Positions 1 through 5,377 of a stretch of 11,209 bases of DNA are shown piece by piece; positions within the stretch are counted from its first letter, which is position 1; each line of letters starts with the position of its first letter. The stretch is taken from positions 1 to 11,209 of the forward strand of contig JAFZLN010000148.1 of assembly GCA_017551465.1 (NCBI GenBank). Direction: 5' to 3'. Source of the DNA: Bacilli bacterium (GTDB lineage: Bacteria; Bacillota_I; Bacilli_A; RFN20; CAG-826). The translations under genes and the position numbers were made by a program. The notes beneath the pieces are model-generated. The model saw only the letters and a list, made by a program, of their open reading frames with translations, was not told where the DNA came from and did no database searches.

Positions 1-1137
1 GTTTCAAGAATGATTTTTGAAAGCTTAGAAATGACCGGTCAAAGACCATTTAAAGAAGTGGTTATACATGGTTTAGTGAGAGATGAACTAGGCCGTAAAA
101 TGTCAAAGACATTAGGTAATGGTGTTGACCCAATTAAGGTCATCGCTGATTATGGTGCGGATGCCCTTAGATATTTCTTAACCACTAACAGCACACCTGG
201 ACAAGATATGAGATATATCGATGAGAAAGTCCAAGCCGCTTCTAATTATTTAAATAAGATATGGAATAGCGCGCGCTACGTGTTATCTATCCTTGGCGAT
301 GATTATAAGGAAAGCGCATTATCTTTAGATAAGATGTCTGCTTTAGATAAGTGGATTATCAATAGATGCAACACCACAATTAAGAATGTCACCATGAACA
401 TGGATAAATATGACTTCAACGCGGCTAGTAACCATTTATATAACTTCGTTTATGACGACTTCTGCTCACAATACTTAGAAATGTCTAAAGTCGCTCTAAA
501 TAGCGAAAATGAAGAAGTGAAGAACGCCACAAAGGCCGTCTTGCTCAAGTGCTTGAAGAATATTATTCTTCTCATCTATCCATACACTCCATTTATCGCT
601 GAAGAATTATATTGTTCCTTACCATCTCACTTAGAGTCCATCATGCTTGAAAGTTATCCAAAATATGAAGCTAACTTAGTGGATGAATCTAAAGATTATC
701 AAGTTGATCTCTTATTCAATCTTATTAGAGATGTGAGAAACTACAAGATTGAGAACAAATTAGCGCCTAACGCTAATCTCGACTTATCATTACTTCTTAA
801 AGAAGAGATGTTCGATGGCTTCTTAGCCTATCTCAAGAGATTCAGCTTCTCTGAAGTGAAGTTATTAAATAAAGATCAACACGTTGAAGGTGAATCTCAT
901 GTCTATAATGAAGCGGAACTTTATATCGCTAGTAACGTTAATAAAGCTGAATTACTCGCTAAGTTAGATAAAGATATCGAAGCCTTGAATAACGAAATTA
1001 AGCGCTGCGAAAATATGCTTAATAATCCGAACTTTATTAACAAAGCTCCTGAAGCTAAGATCGCTTTGGAAAGAGAAAAACTCGCCAAACATCAAGAAAA
1101 TTTACAAGTTTTGTTAGAAAAAAAGAAAAAATTATAA
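1..1137 (+). CDS. valS: Valine-tRNA ligase, C-terminal part (5' end outside window)
   Basis: Valyl-tRNA synthetase charges tRNA-Val with valine in the cytoplasm. The frame is open from base 1, so the gene begins upstream and the in-frame ATG at position 10 is internal. Visible landmarks are the class I catalytic signature GRKMSKTLGNGVDP, with the KMSKS-type motif at bases 97-111 (last residue Thr instead of Ser), then DALRYFL and STPGQDMRY, which are characteristic of ValS. A helical anticodon-binding domain follows. The C-terminus is the ValS coiled-coil arm, recognisable by NPNFINKAPEAK and an alternating Lys/Glu pattern, ending in KKKKL. About 378 residues are present, roughly the last 40% of a usual ValS. 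The stop is TAA and is followed within 20 bases by a terminator-like hairpin. The assignment is secure; only the N-terminal part cannot be seen. Confidence 0.97.
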   Translation, partial: VSRMIFESLEMTGQRPFKEVVIHGLVRDELGRKMSKTLGNGVDPIKVIADYGADALRYFLTTNSTPGQDMRYIDEKVQAASNYLNKIWNSARYVLSILGDDYKESALSLDKMSALDKWIINRCNTTIKNVTMNMDKYDFNAASNHLYNFVYDDFCSQYLEMSKVALNSENEEVKNATKAVLLKCLKNIILLIYPYTPFIAEELYCSLPSHLESIMLESYPKYEANLVDESKDYQVDLLFNLIRDVRNYKIENKLAPNANLDLSLLLKEEMFDGFLAYLKRFSFSEVKLLNKDQHVEGESHVYNEAELYIASNVNKAELLAKLDKDIEALNNEIKRCENMLNNPNFINKAPEAKIALEREKLAKHQENLQVLLEKKKKL

Positions 1138-1156
1138 AAAGTATCGGACAAAATCG

Positions 1157-1195
1157 AAAAAACCTCCCTATTTAATTTATAAGGAGGTCTTTTTT
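1157..1195 (+). terminator. Terminator-like hairpin that contains the next gene's ribosome binding site
   Basis: ACCTCC (1162-1167) pairs with GGAGGT (1183-1188) across a 15-base loop. An A run (1157-1160) can continue the stem against the T run that follows. The 3' arm is followed by six T residues (1190-1195), the form of an intrinsic terminator for valS. The 3' arm is also part of AAGGAGGT (1181-1188), an excellent Shine-Dalgarno site 7-8 bases before the ATG at 1196. If the RNA is read through, the hairpin would hide that site. The loop is long and the stem short, so termination may be partial. Confidence 0.5.
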
Positions 1196-1378
1196 ATGAC
1201 TTATACATTACTTAGTGAAAATGAAATGCAAAACCACTATGTCGGTGAAGCAATCACCGTCACTGCCGTCATGGCCCTTTTATGCGCCGCCATTATAGCA
1301 GTAGTGATCTATCGTTTGTTCCGTTCCTCTAAGGGCAGTGCCGCTGTCCCAGGCGGTTGGAAATTCTCTTGGAACTAA
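1196..1378 (+). CDS. Small single-span membrane peptide with double-glycine-like leader (60 aa)
   Basis: I do not recognise a named family. The start is supported by AAGGAGGT at 1181-1188. Residues 5-17 (LLSENEMQNHYVG) have the spacing of a double-glycine bacteriocin leader: L at -12, S at -11, E at -8, M at -7 and G at -1 relative to a possible cut after G17. Residue -2 is Val rather than Gly, and -4 is His. Residues 20-39 form one strongly hydrophobic helix rich in Ala, Val and Ile. It is followed by the positive cluster YRLFRSSKG (39-47) and an unusual aromatic tail, PGGWKFSWN (52-60). By the positive-inside rule the C-terminal side of the helix would be cytoplasmic if it stays in the membrane. 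The stop overlaps the radC start (TAATG), so translation may be coupled. It could be a bacteriocin-like or signalling peptide, or a small membrane protein; the function is unknown. Confidence 0.72.
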   Translation: MTYTLLSENEMQNHYVGEAITVTAVMALLCAAIIAVVIYRLFRSSKGSAAVPGGWKFSWN

Positions 1379-2064
1379 TGAGCAAGATAGAAGATTTACC
1401 CACTCTAGACAAGCCTCGTGAAAAGGCAGCTAGATTTGGGATTGAAACACTTAGCGACGAGGAACTATTAGCCCTCATCATCAACAATGGAACAGTTGGA
1501 CATTCCTCTATTGATATCGCTAGAGATGTTTTAAATGATGTGCATACTTTGAGTGCACTTTATAACAAACCATACCAATATTTTCACACGTTTAAAGGGT
1601 TAAAGAGAGTTAATGCTCTACGCTTAGCAGCGACGATTGAAATCGCTAAAAGAATGAACGAGAAAACACGTCTTGTTTATGAAGAAAAAGCGGAAGTAAC
1701 TAGTGACTCTCTTTACCAACGTTATTCCCTTTCATTAGCAGGCCAAACTCAGGAAAATTGCGTGATAGTTATTCTTAATAAGAATAAACAAATCATTTTT
1801 GAAAAGGTTTTGTTTAAAGGAAATGATAATGATATCGTCCTTTCAACTCGTGAAATTATCCATCTTTTAATCCTGCACAATGGCTACTATTTTTATCTCA
1901 TTCATAACCATCCAAATGGCACTCCATTTCCTAGTGAAGTAGATATCAAATTTACCGAAAAAATGAACAAAAGAGCAGAAAAGATAGGGGTTAAACTTCT
2001 CGACCATTTGATTATTGGGCAAAGCGGATACTATTCATTTCTCCACGCTAAAGTATTTTCATAA
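1378..2064 (+). CDS. radC: RadC family JAB/MPN domain protein
   Basis: UPF0758/RadC family protein of 228 aa, close to the usual length. The start chosen is the ATG at 1378, which overlaps the preceding stop as TAATG. It gives the family N-terminus MSKIEDLPTLDKPREK; an upstream in-frame TTG at 1357 would add seven unlikely residues. Residues about 10-95 are the N-terminal helical region (LSDEELLALIINNG) with a degenerate helix-hairpin-helix around 71-83. Residues about 105-228 are the JAB1/MPN+ metalloprotease-like domain, with HNHPNG at 176-181 (metal-ligand histidines 176 and 178), SEVD at 186-189 and LLDHLIIG at 207-214. The family consensus is HNHPSG, so Ser is replaced by Asn. The family is often annotated as DNA repair or linked to competence and mobile elements, but its biochemical role is unsettled. 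There is no clear Shine-Dalgarno site and no terminator after it. Confidence 0.92.
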   Translation: MSKIEDLPTLDKPREKAARFGIETLSDEELLALIINNGTVGHSSIDIARDVLNDVHTLSALYNKPYQYFHTFKGLKRVNALRLAATIEIAKRMNEKTRLVYEEKAEVTSDSLYQRYSLSLAGQTQENCVIVILNKNKQIIFEKVLFKGNDNDIVLSTREIIHLLILHNGYYFYLIHNHPNGTPFPSEVDIKFTEKMNKRAEKIGVKLLDHLIIGQSGYYSFLHAKVFS

Positions 2065-2087
2065 TTGAAAATTTCTTTAAAATAATG

Positions 2088-2116
2088 TTGAACGCTCTTA
2101 TAACTTATGTTATATT
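2088..2116 (+). promoter_or_regulatory. Sigma-70-type promoter of the rplU operon
   Basis: The -35 box is TTGAAC (2088-2093), followed by a 17-base spacer and the -10 box TATATT (2111-2116). TG at 2108-2109 gives an extended -10. The predicted start of transcription is near 2122-2124, giving a leader of about 100 bases before rplU. The spacer and -10 carry a perfect palindrome, TATAAC-TTAT-GTTATA. Confidence 0.85.
2099..2114. promoter_or_regulatory. Palindrome overlapping the rplU -10 region
   Basis: TATAAC (2099-2104) and GTTATA (2109-2114) are perfect inverted 6-base arms around TTAT. The core ACTTATGT is also found in the secDF promoter, again inside an inverted repeat. It could be an operator, or simply AT-rich promoter sequence that happens to be symmetric. 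Confidence 0.4.
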
Positions 2117-2122
2117 ACATGC

Positions 2123-2223
2123 GTTGTCGCCTCACTAGCTACAACCGCATAGAAAAGGTTTAAGAAACTTTATTAAGTACCTTAATAGCGAGTACTTAGT
2201 GATTAAACAGAAGGAGGGACATT
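2123..2223 (+). promoter_or_regulatory. Structured 5' leader of rplU (candidate L21-type leader)
   Basis: The untranslated leader between the predicted transcription start and rplU holds two hairpins. The first pairs GTTGT (2123-2127) with ACAAC (2141-2145). The second pairs 2172-2180 with 2192-2200, with the core TAAGTAC/GTACTTA around an 11-base loop. The Shine-Dalgarno AAGGAGG (2211-2217) lies just after. Firmicutes rplU operons carry a known L21 leader used for autoregulation by ribosomal protein. Position and structure fit that idea, but I cannot confirm a match to the published family. Confidence 0.5.
2126..2139 (+). repeat. Copy 1 of a 14-base motif shared with the secDF leader
   Basis: GTCGCCTCACTAGC, starting 10 bases after the -10 box of the rplU promoter. 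The secDF leader has GTCGCCTTACGAGC at nearly the same distance from its own -10 box (12 of 14 identical). Its role is unknown. Confidence 0.4.
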
Positions 2224-2532
2224 ATGTACGCAATTATTGAAACTGGTGGAAAACAAGTTCGCGTGGAAGTTGGTAGCAAAATCTACGTCGAAAAACTCGA
2301 TGCCGAAGTCGGTGCAAAAATCACCCTCGACAAAGTGCTCCTAATCGGAGACAAGGCTCTCAAAGTTGGTAACCCATATATCGAAGGTGCCGAAGTGACA
2401 GCCAAAGTCGAAAAACAAGGCAAAAGCAAAAAAATCCGCGTCTTCAAGTACAAAGCAAAGGCTAACGAACACAAGACCATTGGTCATCGTCAACCATATA
2501 CTTGCTTAGTAATCGAAGCTATCACTGCCTAA
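2224..2532 (+). CDS. rplU: 50S ribosomal protein L21
   Basis: Ribosomal protein L21 is a component of the large subunit that contacts 23S rRNA. At 102 aa it has the normal family length. The N-terminus MYAIIETGGKQVRVEVG is the classic L21 start, and the C-terminal signature region reads KANEHKTIGHRQPYT, followed by a short final strand. The AAGGAGG Shine-Dalgarno (2211-2217) is six bases before the ATG. It is the first gene of the rplU-prp-rpmA operon, and prp starts two bases after its stop. The long structured leader and strong promoter suggest ribosomal-protein-style control. Confidence 0.98.
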   Translation: MYAIIETGGKQVRVEVGSKIYVEKLDAEVGAKITLDKVLLIGDKALKVGNPYIEGAEVTAKVEKQGKSKKIRVFKYKAKANEHKTIGHRQPYTCLVIEAITA

Positions 2533-2534
2533 TC

Positions 2535-2846
2535 ATGATTAAAGTGATAATTGGCCGTGCATCTAATAACCAAATTAACTTTTTAGAAGTTAAGGGTCAC
2601 GCTAACTCAGCTGAATATGGACAAGATCTTGTCTGTGCAGCGGTCAGTGCAGTGGTGACTGGAGGATTCAATAACTTGGTTAACGTAAAGGATTACGAAA
2701 TTAAGTTAGAAGAAGGACATGCATTATTCAAAAGTGAACGTCCATTAGATGCCCATGATGAAGTCGTGATTGAAACAATCGTGTGTGGGTTAAATACCAT
2801 ATGCGAGACAAATCCGAAATTCATCGCTATCAAAACCGATAAGTAA
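2535..2846 (+). CDS. prp: Ribosomal-processing cysteine protease Prp (YsxB family)
   Basis: Prp removes the N-terminal extension of ribosomal protein L27, a step shown to be essential in Staphylococcus aureus. The 103-aa protein starts at ATG 2535 (MIKVIIGR); the longer in-frame opening from TTG 2502 lies inside rplU and is rejected. The catalytic pair is visible as His22 in KGHAN and Cys34 in GQDLVCAAVSA, the same numbering as in the staphylococcal enzyme. No Shine-Dalgarno is seen, and the two-base gap after rplU suggests coupled translation. Its substrate, L27, is encoded immediately downstream and carries the matching cleavage site. Confidence 0.95.
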   Translation: MIKVIIGRASNNQINFLEVKGHANSAEYGQDLVCAAVSAVVTGGFNNLVNVKDYEIKLEEGHALFKSERPLDAHDEVVIETIVCGLNTICETNPKFIAIKTDK

Positions 2847-2870
2847 TTCGGTAGAAAAGAGGAATTAAAG

Positions 2871-3155
2871 ATGTTATTTAAATTAAATCTCCAACTCTTT
2901 GCTAGTAAAAAAGGTGTCGGTTCCACAAAAAACGGACGTGATTCTGCTGGTCGTAGACTCGGTGCTAAAGTCGCCGATGGACAATGGTGCCATGCAGGTA
3001 GCATTATCTACCGTCAAAGAGGAACAAGAATTTATCCTGGAGTCAATACCAAAAAAGGTAAAGACGATACCATCTTCGCCACATGTAATGGTGTTGTGAA
3101 GTATGAACGTTCTGGCAAAGACAGAACACTCGTGAAAGTCGTTCCACAAGACTAA
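2871..3155 (+). CDS. rpmA: 50S ribosomal protein L27 with cleavable N-terminal extension
   Basis: L27 is the large-subunit protein whose N-terminal tail reaches the peptidyl transferase centre. The protein is 94 aa. Residues 1-11 (MLFKLNLQLFA) are the Firmicutes-type extension, with predicted Prp cleavage between Ala11 and Ser12; this leaves a mature protein of 83 aa beginning SKKGVGSTKNGRDS. The L27 signature GSIIYRQRGTR and GKDDTIFA are both present. GAGGA (2859-2863) is the Shine-Dalgarno, seven bases before the ATG. It is the last gene of the operon and is followed by a strong terminator. Confidence 0.98.
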   Translation: MLFKLNLQLFASKKGVGSTKNGRDSAGRRLGAKVADGQWCHAGSIIYRQRGTRIYPGVNTKKGKDDTIFATCNGVVKYERSGKDRTLVKVVPQD

Positions 3156-3173
3156 TTGTTAAAAAAGAACATT

Positions 3174-3198
3174 AAGACCACATTTTAGTGGTCTTTTT
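3174..3198 (+). terminator. Intrinsic terminator of the rplU-prp-rpmA operon
   Basis: AAGACCAC (3174-3181) pairs perfectly with GTGGTCTT (3188-3195) across the loop ATTTTA, followed by a T run to 3198. It lies 18 bases after the rpmA stop. Confidence 0.92.
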
Positions 3199-3212
3199 GT
3201 ATGCTTTTCTTA

Positions 3213-3218
3213 TATAAT
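3213..3218 (+). promoter_or_regulatory. Probable -10 box for the obgE operon
   Basis: TATAAT lies 14 bases after the terminator T run, and the predicted transcript starts near 3225, about 14 bases before obgE. No good -35 hexamer is present; the expected position falls in the 3' arm of the terminator (GGTCTT). The only ribosome binding signal is the purine run AAAGAAAGAAG at 3222-3232. Confidence 0.5.
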
Positions 3219-3238
3219 AGAAAAGAAAGAAGAATTTT

Positions 3239-4516
3239 ATGTTTATTGACCGTGCAGTTATTGAAGTAAGAAGTGGTAAAGGTGGCGATGGCGCCATTGC
3301 CTTTTTACATGAAAAATACGTCGCTAAAGGCGGACCAGCTGGCGGTAATGGTGGTCGTGGTGGTTCTATCTTTTTAAGAGCCAGCAAAACCATCAACACA
3401 TTATTCAATTTCCGTCATAGCAAAACTTTTATCGCTAATGATGGTGAAAAAGGTGGTATTAAAAACCAATACGGTAAATACGCAGAAGATGTCATCGTCG
3501 ATGTCCCAGTGGTCACTGTTGTCTATTTAGAAAAAGACAAAGAGTTCTTAGGTGACTTAAACGAAGATGGCAAAATCATTAGAGTCGCTAAAGGTGGTAG
3601 AGGTGGTAGAGGTAACTCCTGCTTCAAGAGTTCCACTAATAGAGTGCCTAAGATCGCGGAAAACGGTGAACCAGGTGAAAGAAAGAGACTAATTCTCGAA
3701 CTTAAGCTTTTAGCTGATGTTGGTTTAGTTGGTTTTCCAAGCGTCGGCAAGAGCACACTTTTAAGTGTGGTTAGTGCCGCTAAACCTGAAATAGCTGATT
3801 ATCCATTCACCACAATTACCCCAAATTTAGGTGTTGTCTCTGTTAAAGACGGCAGTTCCTTCGTGATGGCGGACTTACCAGGATTAATTGAAGGCGCTCA
3901 CCAAGGCAAAGGTCTTGGTTTACAGTTCCTTAGACATATTGAAAGATGCCGTGTCATTGTCCATGTCATTGATTTGTCTGAAACTGGTAGAGATCCTTAC
4001 GAAGATTATCAAATCATTAACAATGAACTTAAAGAATATGGCTTTGCGTTAGATAAACGCCCACAGATTATCGTCGCTAGTAAGATGGATGAAGAAGGCG
4101 CTAATGAAAAGCTTAAAAGGTTAGAAAAACAAATTGGTAAAGAGATCATTCCAATCAGTGCAATCACTGAAGATAACATTGATAAATTGCTCTATAAGTG
4201 TAGTGAAGTTCTAAAAGAAACTCCATTATTCCCACTTTATGATGCTAAGGAAGAAGACCTTGACCATAAGACATATCCTCTAGAAGATGAAGAACCATAC
4301 TTCACCATTAGAAGACTTGATGCTCACACCTGGTCTATTGAAGGCGAAAAGATGCTCAAGTTCTACCATATGACTAATATCTCCACTGATGAAGGTATGA
4401 TGGTCTTAATGAGTAAGATTCGCTCTCTTAGAATCGATGATGAATTAGAAAATAGAGGCGCCACTGATGGCGATACCGTCATCCTCGACGACTTTGAATT
4501 TGAATACGTGAGATAG
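3239..4516 (+). CDS. obgE: Obg family GTPase
   Basis: Obg is a ribosome-associated GTPase involved in large-subunit assembly and stress control. The protein is 425 aa, a normal length. Domains in order: the glycine-rich Obg fold (1-158, with GKGGDGAIAF and KGGPAGGNGGRGG); the G domain (about 159-330) with P-loop GFPSVGKS (165-172), G3 DLPG (212-215), G4 SKMD (281-284) and G5 ISAIT (306-310); and a C-terminal OCT domain (about 350-425, FTIRRLDAHTWSI to EFEYVR). The G4 motif reads SKMD where most Obg proteins have NKMD. The stop is TAG, the only one in the window, and nadE begins two bases later. It heads the probable transcript obgE-nadE-peptide-ruvA-ruvB. Confidence 0.97.
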   Translation: MFIDRAVIEVRSGKGGDGAIAFLHEKYVAKGGPAGGNGGRGGSIFLRASKTINTLFNFRHSKTFIANDGEKGGIKNQYGKYAEDVIVDVPVVTVVYLEKDKEFLGDLNEDGKIIRVAKGGRGGRGNSCFKSSTNRVPKIAENGEPGERKRLILELKLLADVGLVGFPSVGKSTLLSVVSAAKPEIADYPFTTITPNLGVVSVKDGSSFVMADLPGLIEGAHQGKGLGLQFLRHIERCRVIVHVIDLSETGRDPYEDYQIINNELKEYGFALDKRPQIIVASKMDEEGANEKLKRLEKQIGKEIIPISAITEDNIDKLLYKCSEVLKETPLFPLYDAKEEDLDHKTYPLEDEEPYFTIRRLDAHTWSIEGEKMLKFYHMTNISTDEGMMVLMSKIRSLRIDDELENRGATDGDTVILDDFEFEYVR

Positions 4517-4518
4517 TT

Positions 4519-5259
4519 ATGAAATTAGAAGAATACTTAAAAGAAATAGAAGCCTTCCTTAAGGACTATATTGAAAAAGCCCACTGCAATAAATACATCC
4601 TTGGTATTTCTGGTGGTGTCGATTCTTCTTTATGCGCGGCTTTAGCCAGAAACGCTGTTGGTAAAGACCGCTTATTATGTTTAATTCTTCCAATCGAAAG
4701 TCAAAAAGCGGATGAAAATGATGCTTTAGATTTAGCGAAGCAATTAGACTTAAACTATGAAATCGTTGATGGTACAGAAATTTTTAGAGGCTATGTTGAT
4801 ACATTCAAAAAGCTCGGTCAAGATTTCGATAGAAGTACATTAGGTAATTTAAAAGCGCGCATTAGAATGAGCATTTTATATGCTTATGCGCAAAAATATA
4901 ATGGTTTAGTCATTGGCACAGATAACGCTGATGAAAGATATACAGGCTACTTTACTAAACACGGTGATGGAGCGTGTGATATTCTTCCAATCGCCCACTT
5001 ATTAAAAGGCGAAGTGGTACAAGCAAGTAAGATTTTAGGTATCTCCGACCAACTTGCAGAAAGAGTTCCAACTGCTAGCCTATTTGAAGGCCAAACTGAC
5101 GAAACAGAAATGGGTGTAACCTATAAAGATTTGGATCGTTACATCTTAGGAGGTAAAGTTGATGAAACTGTCGAAAAACGCATTCAACATCTCCATAAGA
5201 TTAGCGAGCACAAAAGAGTGCCTACACCTATGCCAAAAGAGTTTGATAGAGGTGAATAA
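4519..5259 (+). CDS. nadE: Ammonia-dependent NAD+ synthetase
   Basis: NadE makes NAD+ from deamido-NAD+, ATP and ammonia, the last step of NAD synthesis. At 246 aa it is the short form without a glutaminase domain, so ammonia is the likely nitrogen donor. The PP-loop ATP-binding motif is GISGGVDSS (29-37). Other family signatures are GNLKARIRM (109-117), GTDNADERYTGYFTKHGDG (133-151), DILPIAHLLKGEV (154-166) and the C-terminal P-loop-like PTASL (184-188). No clear Shine-Dalgarno is seen; with two bases after obgE, translation is probably coupled. Its 3' end contains the ribosome binding site of the next small ORF, and its stop overlaps that start (TAATG). No other NAD-pathway gene lies in the window, so its precursor source is not known. 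Confidence 0.96.
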   Translation: MKLEEYLKEIEAFLKDYIEKAHCNKYILGISGGVDSSLCAALARNAVGKDRLLCLILPIESQKADENDALDLAKQLDLNYEIVDGTEIFRGYVDTFKKLGQDFDRSTLGNLKARIRMSILYAYAQKYNGLVIGTDNADERYTGYFTKHGDGACDILPIAHLLKGEVVQASKILGISDQLAERVPTASLFEGQTDETEMGVTYKDLDRYILGGKVDETVEKRIQHLHKISEHKRVPTPMPKEFDRGE

Positions 5260-5357
5260 TGAAGGTTAATAAATTAGAGGTCATCTTCCTATCTAGTTTA
5301 TTAAGCGCGCTCGCTGTTCTCCTTTTTCTTGTTCTATTTATCATCGTTAATTTATAA
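5259..5357 (+). CDS. Predicted 32-aa single-span membrane peptide
   Basis: A short ORF between nadE and ruvA. It begins at ATG 5259, overlapping the nadE stop as TAATG. GAGGTGA (5249-5255), inside the end of nadE, is a strong Shine-Dalgarno with correct spacing. The translation starts MKVNKLEV and continues with a wholly hydrophobic helix (residues 8-30: Ile, Leu, Val, Phe, Ala) ending IIVNL. Lys2 and Lys5 before the helix predict an N-in orientation with no room for a periplasmic or extracellular domain. No family is recognised. It could be a real small membrane protein or a translated spacer that maintains coupling to ruvA, which starts 20 bases later with its own binding site. Confidence 0.6.
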   Translation: MKVNKLEVIFLSSLLSALAVLLFLVLFIIVNL

Positions 5358-5377
5358 AATTAAGGAAGGTAACTACT

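Noticed and set aside
10..12. ATG at position 10 as the start of a complete gene
   Set aside because: The frame is open upstream to base 1 and the protein begins in the middle of ValS just before its KMSKS motif, so this is an internal Met of a gene cut by the window edge.
1357..1377. TTG start giving a seven-residue longer RadC
   Set aside because: The family N-terminus begins at the ATG at 1378, and the longer form would overlap the preceding peptide gene more deeply without a ribosome binding site.
2065..2087. Possible terminator after radC
   Set aside because: The GAAAATTTC sequence cannot form a stable hairpin with a usable loop, so radC transcripts probably read into the rplU region.
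2502..2534. TTG start for Prp inside rplU
   Set aside because: Starting at ATG 2535 places the catalytic residues at His22 and Cys34 as in known Prp; the extension is rplU sequence read in another frame.
2283..3149. Antisense open frames over rplU, prp and rpmA
   Set aside because: They mirror highly conserved ribosomal protein genes, lack ribosome binding sites and resemble no known protein.
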